This document shows positions 57,069 through 64,000 of a stretch of DNA of 64,000 bases, one piece after another; position 1 is the stretch's first letter; each line of letters begins with the position of its first letter. The notes under the pieces are model-generated. The model was not told where the DNA came from. It saw only the letters and a program-made list of their open reading frames with translations, and did no database searches. The DNA comes from Novosphingobium huizhouense (GTDB taxonomy: Bacteria > Pseudomonadota > Alphaproteobacteria > Sphingomonadales > Sphingomonadaceae), in assembly GCF_020179475.1 (NCBI RefSeq), contig NZ_JAILXZ010000004.1, positions 158,147 through 222,146 on the forward strand. Direction: 5' to 3'. Both the position numbers and the translations under genes were made by a program.

Positions 57069-59603
57069 ATGACCGTTCGTAATCACGTTTCCGACGTCGC
57101 AGCGCAGGCGCGTCTGCGTCGTGCCATGCTGGCCGCCGGCCTGATGGCCTGCACCGCGATGACGGTGCCCGCCTTCGCTCAGGACGCGCCGGCGCCAGCC
57201 CCGGCCGACGAGCCGAAGGAAGAGATCGTCGTGACCGGATCGCTCAACGCGCTGCCGCTCAAGGACGTCGGCACCATCTTCGGCTTCGACAAGAATCTCG
57301 TCGAGACGCCGCGTTCGGCTTCGACAGTGTCGAAGGAGCAGATCGAGCGGTTCGGCATCACCGACATTCACGATCTCGTCGCCCAGGCGCCGGGCACCTT
57401 CACCAATTCGTTCTTCGGCGTTTCGGGGTCGCTCGACATTCGCGGCACGCCCGGCGAATCCTACTTCCGCGGCATGCGCCGCCTCGACAATCCGGGCAAC
57501 TACCCGACGCCGATCGGCGCGGCCGACCGTATCGACATCGTGCGCGGCCCCGCATCGCCGATCATGGGGCCGGCCAAGACCGGCGGCTACATCAACTTCG
57601 TGCCCAAGACCGCCCGTGCGGCGAACGGTGGCTTCCTCGCCGATCCCAAGGCCGAGATGACCTACACAAGAAGCGCCTGGAACGGAAACGACCTGTCGGC
57701 GAGCGTCGTCGGGCCGGGCAAGATCGGCGACAAGGAATTCGGCTTCAGCCTTTACGGCGAAGTGAACGATTCCGACAGCTACTACCGCTATGTCTTCACC
57801 CACCGGACGCTGCTGCAGGCCTCGATCGATACCGATCTGGCGCCCGGCCTGCGGCTCGAACTCGGCGGGATGTACGACAACTTCAAGGGCGTGCAGAACG
57901 GCGGCTGGAACCGCGTCACGCAGGACCTGATCGACAACGGCACCTATATCACTGGTCAGGCAAAGCCGCTCGATACCGATGGCGACGGCAAGATCTCGCC
58001 GAGCGAAGCGCGCGCCGCCAACGGGGGCAAGGGGCTCGGCCTGTTCGGTTCGTTCGGCTGCGGCGGCGGCCTGTCTTCGGCCAACCTCAACGACGCCTGC
58101 CTCAAGGCAAGCTATCCGGATCTCGGTCTCACCAATGTCGGCACCACCAAGCTCAGCTTCCGTGACACGCTCACCGGTCCGAACGACAAGCTGAACTCGA
58201 TCGCCAAGACCGCCTATGCCGACCTCACCTGGGGCGACATCGACAGCCTCGAGATCAAGAACCAGTTCTTCTACGACGGCTACACCAATCTCAACGAGAA
58301 CGCCTATGGCTTCTCGCAGTTCGCCGACTCGTACGTCATCGAAGACAAGCTGCTGTTCAGCAAGAAGTTCACCACCGACGCGGGCAAGTTCTCGTTCCAG
58401 GTCGCGCCGGCCATTCGCTACACGAAGTTCAAGCATGGCGACGATTTCGGCTACGAATATTTCAGCCGCGTCGATGTATCCAAGGGCTACGATCAGTATT
58501 CCACCCGCCTGCTCTCGACGCAGACCGATTCGGAGTATTCGAGCTACTTCAAGGGGCACTACACTGACGCCTCGTTCAGCGCGCTGGCCGATCTCGATTT
58601 CGACTTCGGCCTCGATCTGACCCTCGGCGGGCGCTACGACCACATCGACGTCGCTTCGACCGCAGTGCTGTCGAAGATGGATCTCACCCAGCAGTTCGTC
58701 GTCTTCAGCGACGCCGCGCGTCCGGCAATTCTCTCGCCGGCCAACATCGCCAAGGGGTCGGCGACCGTTCGCGACAGCGAAGGCGCCTGGTCGTGGAGCG
58801 CAAGCGCCAACTTCCGCGCCCCGTTCGGCCTGGTCCCCTACGCAACGATCTCGAAGCAGTCGGTGATCATCGCAGGCCAGGGCGCCGAGGTGGACATCAG
58901 CAACGTCTACAGCCACCAGTGGCTGACCGCGTCGAAGCTGTATGAAGGCGGCATCAAGGGCAGCTGGCTCGACAACAAGCTCTACGCTGCGCTGTCGGTC
59001 TACAAGCAGACCCGCACCGACTACTCGATCGCTTCGCTGACCGTGAACCAGGCGATCGAGACCAAGGGCGTCGAAGCCGAAGTCCGCTGGTCGGTCGACA
59101 GGCACCTGCTCCTCACCGGCGCCTATACCCACACCAAGGTGGTCAACCTCGCCTTCCTCAACGGCGGCGGCTCGTTCTTCTACTACACCGGTTCGGAGTA
59201 TGCGAAGGCCAACGGCATCGACCCGACCCTGCTGCTCGGCGGCGCGCCGAGCGGTTTTGTCGCGCTGACCAGCAAGTCCATGGCCGAACGCCCTGGCATC
59301 CCGCGCGACCTGTTCTCGGGGACGGCCTCCTATGGCTTCGACAACGGGCTGGCGCTGACCGCCAGCGCCAGTTTCGTGCCCTCGGTCTGGGCGGACTACC
59401 CGCACACCGTGCGTTTGCCCGCCTACCAGTTGGTCGACCTCGGCGTCAGCTACGAGAACGACCACTGGCTGTTCCGCTTCAACCTGAAGAACGCGCTCAA
59501 CAAGCGCTACTTCCGTGCGAACTTCGTCGAGCTCTACGCCTCGCAGAACGTCCTGCCCGAGCTGCCGCGCAGCTGGCAGGCCTCGATCAAGTACAAGTTC
59601 TGA
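57069..59603 (+). CDS. TonB-dependent receptor, probable purine/nucleoside uptake
   Basis: The 844-residue outer-membrane receptor has a signal peptide ending near AFAQDAPAP, a TonB-box-like EEIVVTGS, a plug domain (SASTVSKEQIERFGITDIHD, IRGTPGESYFRGMRRLDN, RIDIVRGPASPIMGP) and a 22-strand barrel ending WQASIKYKF. A canonical EF-hand loop, D302-T-D304-G-D306-G-K-I-S-P-S-E313, sits in an extracellular-loop-sized insertion that also holds two Cys (GCGGG, DACL). Substrate is inferred from the surrounding purine genes. The LysR gene is divergent. Confidence 0.9.
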   Translation: MTVRNHVSDVAAQARLRRAMLAAGLMACTAMTVPAFAQDAPAPAPADEPKEEIVVTGSLNALPLKDVGTIFGFDKNLVETPRSASTVSKEQIERFGITDIHDLVAQAPGTFTNSFFGVSGSLDIRGTPGESYFRGMRRLDNPGNYPTPIGAADRIDIVRGPASPIMGPAKTGGYINFVPKTARAANGGFLADPKAEMTYTRSAWNGNDLSASVVGPGKIGDKEFGFSLYGEVNDSDSYYRYVFTHRTLLQASIDTDLAPGLRLELGGMYDNFKGVQNGGWNRVTQDLIDNGTYITGQAKPLDTDGDGKISPSEARAANGGKGLGLFGSFGCGGGLSSANLNDACLKASYPDLGLTNVGTTKLSFRDTLTGPNDKLNSIAKTAYADLTWGDIDSLEIKNQFFYDGYTNLNENAYGFSQFADSYVIEDKLLFSKKFTTDAGKFSFQVAPAIRYTKFKHGDDFGYEYFSRVDVSKGYDQYSTRLLSTQTDSEYSSYFKGHYTDASFSALADLDFDFGLDLTLGGRYDHIDVASTAVLSKMDLTQQFVVFSDAARPAILSPANIAKGSATVRDSEGAWSWSASANFRAPFGLVPYATISKQSVIIAGQGAEVDISNVYSHQWLTASKLYEGGIKGSWLDNKLYAALSVYKQTRTDYSIASLTVNQAIETKGVEAEVRWSVDRHLLLTGAYTHTKVVNLAFLNGGGSFFYYTGSEYAKANGIDPTLLLGGAPSGFVALTSKSMAERPGIPRDLFSGTASYGFDNGLALTASASFVPSVWADYPHTVRLPAYQLVDLGVSYENDHWLFRFNLKNALNKRYFRANFVELYASQNVLPELPRSWQASIKYKF

Positions 59604-59620
59604 TGTCCTGACGCGGGGCA

Positions 59621-59646
59621 GGGGGCGTTCTGCAAGGAGCGCCCCC
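59621..59646 (+). terminator. Hairpin between receptor and secreted nucleosidase genes
   Basis: GGGGGCG and CGCCCCC form a 7-bp stem with a 12-base loop, 17 bases after the receptor stop. No T run follows, so it may lower readthrough or stabilise the receptor mRNA 3' end rather than stop transcription. Confidence 0.45.
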
Positions 59647-59683
59647 ATTCGCCGCGATGCCTTACTCTTCCCGAGGTTTCTCG

Positions 59684-60799
59684 ATGCACCTGCTGGTCCG
59701 GGCCCTTGTTTTTGCCGCCGCGCTGTTCGCGACGGTTTCGCCCGGCCTCGCAACCCCGGCCGCCTCTCCCGCGCTGGTCGCCACGGTCAAGGCTTGTGCG
59801 CCGGCGCGCCCCTGCGCCGCCAAATTGCCAGTGCGCGTCGTCGTCGTCACGATGTTCGAAATCGGTCGGGACAGCGGCGACAAGCCGGGCGAATTCCAGT
59901 TGTGGAACGAGCGGCGCAAGTTCGACGTCAGGTTGCCCTTTCCGCAAGGCTGGCACGATCTCGCCTACGATCCGCAGACCGGCGTGCTGGTCATCGTCAC
60001 CGGCATGGGCTCGATCAGATCGGCCACTGCGGCGCTTGCGCTCGGGCTCGACGAGCGGCTCGACCTGTCGAGGGCGTACTGGCTGGTTGCCGGCATCGCC
60101 GGGATCGACCCCGCCGATGCCTCGGTCGGCTCGGCGGCCTGGGCCCATTTCCTCGTCGATGGCGACATGGCGCACGAAATCGATGCGCGCGAAATTCCGG
60201 TCGACTGGAAAAGCGGCTACTTCGCCCTGCACAGCAAGGGGCCGTCCGACCCTACGCCGCTCGATCCGGTCGATGGCGAGATGTTCGAACTCAATCCCCA
60301 CTTGCGCGACTGGGCCTTCGAGCTGACCAAGGCCATCAAGCTGCCCGACGACGCCGCGATCACGGCGGCGAGGGCGCGCTATGCCGGCTACCCCAACGCG
60401 CAGAAGCCGCCCTTCGTGCTGAAGGGCGACAACCTCGCCGCGATGACCTTTTGGCACGGCGCCAGGCTCACCGACTGGGCCAACGACTGGACCCGCTTCT
60501 GGACGCGCGGGCAGGGCGAGTTCGTGACCTCGGCGATGGAGGAGACCGGCACCTTCCAGTCGATCGAATATCTGACGCGCATCGGCCGCGCCGATCGGAA
60601 CCGGGTCATGGTGCTGCGCGCCGGCAGCAACTTCACCATGCCGCCCCCGGGCACCGCGCCGGCGCCCTATCTGCTTGCCGAAAACCAGGGCTATGCCGGG
60701 ATGACCGCGGCGCTCGAAAACCTCTATCTTGTCGGAGGCAAGGTGGTCGATGAACTCACCGCCCACTGGGACCGCTACGAAAAGGCGCCGCCCAAGTGA
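59684..60799 (+). CDS. Purine nucleoside permease (NUP) family secreted protein
   Basis: The 371-residue protein starts with a signal peptide (MHLLVRALVFAAALFATVSP, cut near residue 25). The mature part is the NUP domain: VVVVTMFEIGRDSGDKPGEF, GMGSIRSATAALALGL, LVAGIAGIDPADASVGSAAW, and NFTMPPPG near the end. The family is named for a yeast nucleoside permease but has a phosphorylase-like fold and no membrane segments here. Periplasmic nucleoside binding or cleavage is more likely. ATG 59684 is preferred (GAGG eight bases upstream) over 59657. Confidence 0.85.
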   Translation: MHLLVRALVFAAALFATVSPGLATPAASPALVATVKACAPARPCAAKLPVRVVVVTMFEIGRDSGDKPGEFQLWNERRKFDVRLPFPQGWHDLAYDPQTGVLVIVTGMGSIRSATAALALGLDERLDLSRAYWLVAGIAGIDPADASVGSAAWAHFLVDGDMAHEIDAREIPVDWKSGYFALHSKGPSDPTPLDPVDGEMFELNPHLRDWAFELTKAIKLPDDAAITAARARYAGYPNAQKPPFVLKGDNLAAMTFWHGARLTDWANDWTRFWTRGQGEFVTSAMEETGTFQSIEYLTRIGRADRNRVMVLRAGSNFTMPPPGTAPAPYLLAENQGYAGMTAALENLYLVGGKVVDELTAHWDRYEKAPPK

Positions 60800-60825
60800 G
60801 CCTGGCTGGCTGAGGATCCCCGATC

Positions 60826-62184
60826 ATGGCGCTCACGCTGATCCGCAACGCTGCCGTGGTCGCCACGATCGATGATGCCGGGCGCGAAATCCCCGATGGC
60901 GCGCTCGCCTTCCGCGATGGCGTGATCGTCGCGGTCGGCACGACTGCCGAACTGGCGCCCTTTGCCGCCGACGCCGACAACATTATCGACGCCCGCGGCT
61001 GCGTGATCACGCCGGGCCTCGTCAACACCCATCATCATCTCTACCAGTCGCTTACCCGCGCGTTGCCCGGCGCGACCGAGGCCTCGCTGTTCGGCTGGCT
61101 CAAGCGGCTCTACCCCATCTGGGCGCGCTACACGCCCGACGACATGTTCGCCGCGACGCAGCTGGGCCTTGCCGAACTGGCGCTGTCGGGTTGCACCACC
61201 AGCTCGGACCATCTCTACCTGTTCCCGAACGGCGTCACCCTCGACGATACGATCCACGCTGCCGCCGGGATCGGCCTGCGCTTCCATGCCACCCGCGGCA
61301 GCATGAGCGTCGGCGAAAGCATGGGCGGCCTGCCGCCCGACAGCCTGGTCGAACGCGAGGACGCAATCCTTGCCGATTGCATCCGCGTGATCGACCGCTT
61401 CCACGATGTCGCCGAAGGCGCGATGGTCCGCATCGGCGTTGCGCCTTGTTCGCCCTTCTCCGTCAGCCAGGGCCTGATGCGCGATGCGGCGCTCCTCGCG
61501 CGTGACAAGGGCGTGATGCTGCATACGCACTTAGCCGAAGATACCGACGACGTCGCCTTCAGCCTCGAACGGTTCGGCTGCCGCCCCGGCCAATATGCCG
61601 AGGAACTCGGCTGGACCGGCCCGGACGTCTGGCACGCCCACTGCGTCCAGCTCGACCATGGCGAGATCGACCTCTTCGCGCGGACCCGGACCGGGGTCGC
61701 GCACTGCCCGGGCTCGAACTGCCGTTTGGGTTCGGGCATCGCGCCGGTCCGCGCGATGCGCGATGCCGGCGTTCGCGTCGGTCTCGGCGTCGACGGCTCG
61801 GCCTCCAACGACGCCGCAAATCTGCTCGGCGAGGCGCGGCAGGCCATGCTGCTCCAGCGCGCGACGCGTGGCGCGAGCGCGATGGCGGCGCGCGAGGCGC
61901 TGCACATCGCTACGCGCGGCGGCGCCGAGGTTCTTGGCCGTGGCGACCTCGGCCAGCTGCGCCCGGGCCTCCGCGCAGATTTCGCGATCTGGGACATGGC
62001 GCAGCCTGCCTCCACCGGCGCGTGGGATCTGGTCGCCGCGCTCATTCTCGCACCGCCTCATCAGGTACGCGACCTGTTCGTCGAGGGGAGGGCGGTGGTC
62101 CGTGACGGCGATCTCGTCCGCACCTCGCGCCATCGCATCATCGCTGCCGCGCAAGCGTCGCTCGCGCGGCTCATGCAGGAGTAG
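60826..62184 (+). CDS. 8-Oxoguanine deaminase
   Basis: The 452-residue amidohydrolase belongs to the AtzB/TrzN-like group that includes bacterial 8-oxoguanine deaminase. Motifs are GLVNTHHHLYQSLTRALPGA (metal His-x-His), SGCTTSSDHLYLFPNGV, LHTHLAEDTDD, HAHCVQLDHGEI, CPGSNCRLGSGIAP and GLGVDGSASNDAANLL. It converts 8-oxoguanine to urate, feeding PuuD directly. Related enzymes that use chlorotriazines or isoxanthopterin are the alternative. Confidence 0.87.
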   Translation: MALTLIRNAAVVATIDDAGREIPDGALAFRDGVIVAVGTTAELAPFAADADNIIDARGCVITPGLVNTHHHLYQSLTRALPGATEASLFGWLKRLYPIWARYTPDDMFAATQLGLAELALSGCTTSSDHLYLFPNGVTLDDTIHAAAGIGLRFHATRGSMSVGESMGGLPPDSLVEREDAILADCIRVIDRFHDVAEGAMVRIGVAPCSPFSVSQGLMRDAALLARDKGVMLHTHLAEDTDDVAFSLERFGCRPGQYAEELGWTGPDVWHAHCVQLDHGEIDLFARTRTGVAHCPGSNCRLGSGIAPVRAMRDAGVRVGLGVDGSASNDAANLLGEARQAMLLQRATRGASAMAAREALHIATRGGAEVLGRGDLGQLRPGLRADFAIWDMAQPASTGAWDLVAALILAPPHQVRDLFVEGRAVVRDGDLVRTSRHRIIAAAQASLARLMQE

Positions 62185-62190
62185 CCGCCG

Positions 62191-63582
62191 ATGTCGGGAA
62201 TTCAGCGCAAGGCCGTCGTCACCCGCGAGCAGAGGCGCAATCCCGACTATTTCCCCGGTTATGCCACTGCGATCCCGCTTGGCATCCAGCATGTCCTGGC
62301 GATGTTCGTCTCGAATCTCACGCCTCCGATCATCGTCGCGGGAGCGGCCGGGTTCGGCTTCGGCTCGGCGGACCCCGCGCCACTCATCTACATGATCCAG
62401 ATGTCGATGTTCTTCGCTGGGCTCGCCACGCTGATGCAGACGGTGGGCGCGGGGCCGGTCGGCGCCCGGCTGCCGCTCGTTCAGGGAACCAGCTTCGCCT
62501 ATATTCCGATCATGATCCCGATCGTCGCCGGGCGTGGGACTGCGGCGATGGCTGAGCTATTCACCGCCGCGCTCGTCGGCGGATTGGTCCATGCCGGATT
62601 GAGCCGCTTCGTCGGCCGGATCCGCTTCGCTCTCCCGCCCCTCGTCACCGGGCTCGTCGTGCTGATGATCGGCCTCTCGCTGGTCCGGATCGGCGTGCAG
62701 TATTCGGCGGGCGGCGTTCCCGCGATCGGCACCCCGGCCTTCGGCGCGGCGCAGAGCTGGCTGCTCGCCGGCGTCGTCGTCTTCGCCACGCTCGCGCTCA
62801 AGTTCTTCGCCCGCGGCTTCTGGTCGACCGCCTCGGTGCTGCTCGGCCTGCTTGCGGGCTATGCCGTGGCTTTCGCGATGGGGCGTATCTCGTTTGCCCC
62901 GGTGGCCGACGCACACTGGACCATGCTGCCGACGTTGCTTCCGTTCGGTGTCGCGATCTCGGCCTCCGCGGTCATCGGCTTCATCCTGACCGGTTTCGTC
63001 TCCTCGATCGAATCGATCGGCGATGTCGAGGCGATCTGCGAGGGAACGGCCGGTCGCCGGGCGAGCGATGCCGAACTGCAAGGCGCGGTCGCCGCGGACG
63101 GGGTGGGCACCGCGCTCGCCGCAGCGTTCGGCGCGATGCCGAACACAACCTTCAGCCAGAACGTCGGTCTCATCGCGATCACCGGGATGATGAGCCGGCA
63201 CGTCGTCACCTTGGGCGCAGTGTTCCTCGTCGTCTGCGGTCTGGTGCCGAAGATCGGCGCTCTGGTGACCACGATCCCGATCGAAGTGCTCGGCGGCGGA
63301 GTGATCGTGATGTTCGGCATGGTGGCATCGGCGGCCCTGTCGATGCTCGCCACCGTCGAGTGGAACCAGCGCAACATGCTCGTCTTCGGGGTGAGTCTGT
63401 CCCTCGCGCTCGGGCTTCAGCTGGAACCCGAAGCGCTCGCCCACCTGCCGCAGACGGCGAGGGTCCTTCTCGCATCAGGCGTCCTGCCCGCCGCATTCCT
63501 GGCACTCGTGCTCAATCTCGTCCTGCCCGCGACAACCGCCGAGGATGTCGAGGAGCCGTCGGTCCTTTCCGCGACCGTGTAG
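62191..63582 (+). CDS. Uracil-xanthine permease (NCS2, UacT/XanQ type)
   Basis: The 463-residue transporter has about 12-14 membrane segments. Signatures are GIQHVLAMFVSNLTPPIIVAG (shown in part), ATLMQTVGAGPVGARLPLVQ, FAYIPIMIPIV, GFVSSIESIGDVEAICEGTA and NTTFSQNVGLIAITGMMSR. It should import xanthine or urate with protons. It starts six bases after the 8-oxoguanine deaminase and is the last gene of the purine cluster, which suggests urate or 8-oxoguanine transport as well. Confidence 0.92.
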   Translation: MSGIQRKAVVTREQRRNPDYFPGYATAIPLGIQHVLAMFVSNLTPPIIVAGAAGFGFGSADPAPLIYMIQMSMFFAGLATLMQTVGAGPVGARLPLVQGTSFAYIPIMIPIVAGRGTAAMAELFTAALVGGLVHAGLSRFVGRIRFALPPLVTGLVVLMIGLSLVRIGVQYSAGGVPAIGTPAFGAAQSWLLAGVVVFATLALKFFARGFWSTASVLLGLLAGYAVAFAMGRISFAPVADAHWTMLPTLLPFGVAISASAVIGFILTGFVSSIESIGDVEAICEGTAGRRASDAELQGAVAADGVGTALAAAFGAMPNTTFSQNVGLIAITGMMSRHVVTLGAVFLVVCGLVPKIGALVTTIPIEVLGGGVIVMFGMVASAALSMLATVEWNQRNMLVFGVSLSLALGLQLEPEALAHLPQTARVLLASGVLPAAFLALVLNLVLPATTAEDVEEPSVLSATV

Positions 63583-63738
63583 GATTCCGGGGCTTCAATT
63601 CCGACAGGAATCACCCCTCCCGAATCGTATTTTATCCGATTCTCGACCGCGCCGGCGCCGCGGCAAAGCTGGTGAAAGCGGAAAAGCCGCAGAAAACCGT
63701 GGGTTTCGGAGGGCGCGCAACAAAATTGCAAAAACCGT

Positions 63739-63767
63739 TTGACGGTAGAGAATCCCCTCCATATATG
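63739..63767 (+). promoter_or_regulatory. Strong rRNA-operon-type promoter
   Basis: TTGACG (63739-63744) and TATATG (63762-63767) are spaced exactly 17 bases. An A/T-rich UP-like stretch (ACAAAATTGCAAAAA) lies directly upstream and a GC-rich discriminator directly downstream. Together with the boxA downstream this marks an rrn promoter. It lies about 155 bases after the last purine gene. Confidence 0.8.
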
Positions 63768-64000
63768 CGGCGTCACCGGCAGGGACGCTGCTTCGAAACG
63801 CTTCGAAGGGATGGTTCAGCTGGTCGCCACATAGGACGGACACCTGGTTCCCCCGATCGCAAGAAAGCGGGGAGGGATGGTTGTCCGCCTGATTTTGTCT
63901 CTTTCGGGTCCTTTGGCCTGGGGATGGGACGGGGTTGAGTGGTTCTTTGACATTGTTGGTTTAGATGAAGGGACATGTGGGCGACGGCGCCCGGTCCGGG
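63768..64000 (+). ncRNA. rRNA operon leader (5' part; 16S lies beyond window)
   Basis: No protein gene is seen here. The leader contains TGGTTCTTTGACA (63940-63952), a boxA-type antitermination element, followed by TTGTTGGTTTAGATGAAGGG, which resembles sphingomonad 16S rRNA leaders as I remember them. The mature 16S start is not reached. The boxA position suggests it begins within a few hundred bases after the window. Confidence 0.7.
63940..63952 (+). promoter_or_regulatory. boxA antitermination element
   Basis: TGGTTCTTTGACA closely matches the boxA core TGCTCTTTAACA that recruits NusB/NusE on rRNA leaders. Confidence 0.7.

Overview
The window is GC-rich, densely coding DNA from an alphaproteobacterium, most likely a sphingomonad (Sphingomonas/Novosphingobium/Sphingobium group). 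The basis is the general protein repertoire, many four-base stop/start overlaps, and an rRNA-operon leader at the right edge whose sequence resembles those of sphingomonads. Genus is inference; no rRNA sequence itself lies in the window.

Region 1 (1-8.7 kb) is housekeeping: the 3' part of gltB, gltD, a muramidase and ung on the minus strand, UDP-glucose dehydrogenase, an RNase D-like exonuclease, and the lipopolysaccharide-transport pair lptC-lptA. It ends in a methyltransferase gene that appears frameshifted.

Region 2 (9.4-23.4 kb) is an exopolysaccharide or O-antigen locus. It has GDP-fucose synthesis (gmd, fcl), a flippase, a WcaI-like transferase, two more glycosyltransferases, a polymerase/ligase-like membrane protein, an ATP-grasp-like protein and galU. 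Inside it sits a two-gene phage-tail-like module: a small protein and a beta-helix pectate-lyase-fold protein.

Region 3 (23.5-35.6 kb) is mixed: murA, a chromate transporter, a ribbon-helix-helix regulator divergent from a LuxR-HTH/DUF4019 membrane protein, phbB, a methyltransferase gene with two apparently compensating frameshifts, a small outer-membrane-like protein, a three-gene glycan operon (two transferases and an SGNH hydrolase), and clpB.

Region 4 (35.76-63.58 kb) is the highlight: about 28 kb and 23 genes devoted almost wholly to purine uptake and catabolism. Imported or periplasmically processed nucleosides and bases feed guanine deaminase, adenine deaminase and 8-oxoguanine deaminase. 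XdhABC carries bases to urate. PuuD, UraH and UraD make allantoin, PuuE and AllC open and deaminate it, and PucG gives oxalurate. HpxX/Y/Z/W-type proteins then probably release the last nitrogen and leave oxalate. Uptake is served by a TonB-dependent receptor and two NCS2 permeases, with secreted nucleosidase-like proteins alongside. A LysR regulator and a phosphoribosyltransferase lie on the opposite strand.

Region 5 (63.6-64.0 kb) holds a strong rRNA-type promoter and leader with a boxA-like element; 16S rRNA should start just beyond the window.

Three genes look frameshifted (8751-9417, 28191-28868, 53841-54930). Whether these are true pseudogenes or sequencing errors cannot be told from this sequence alone.
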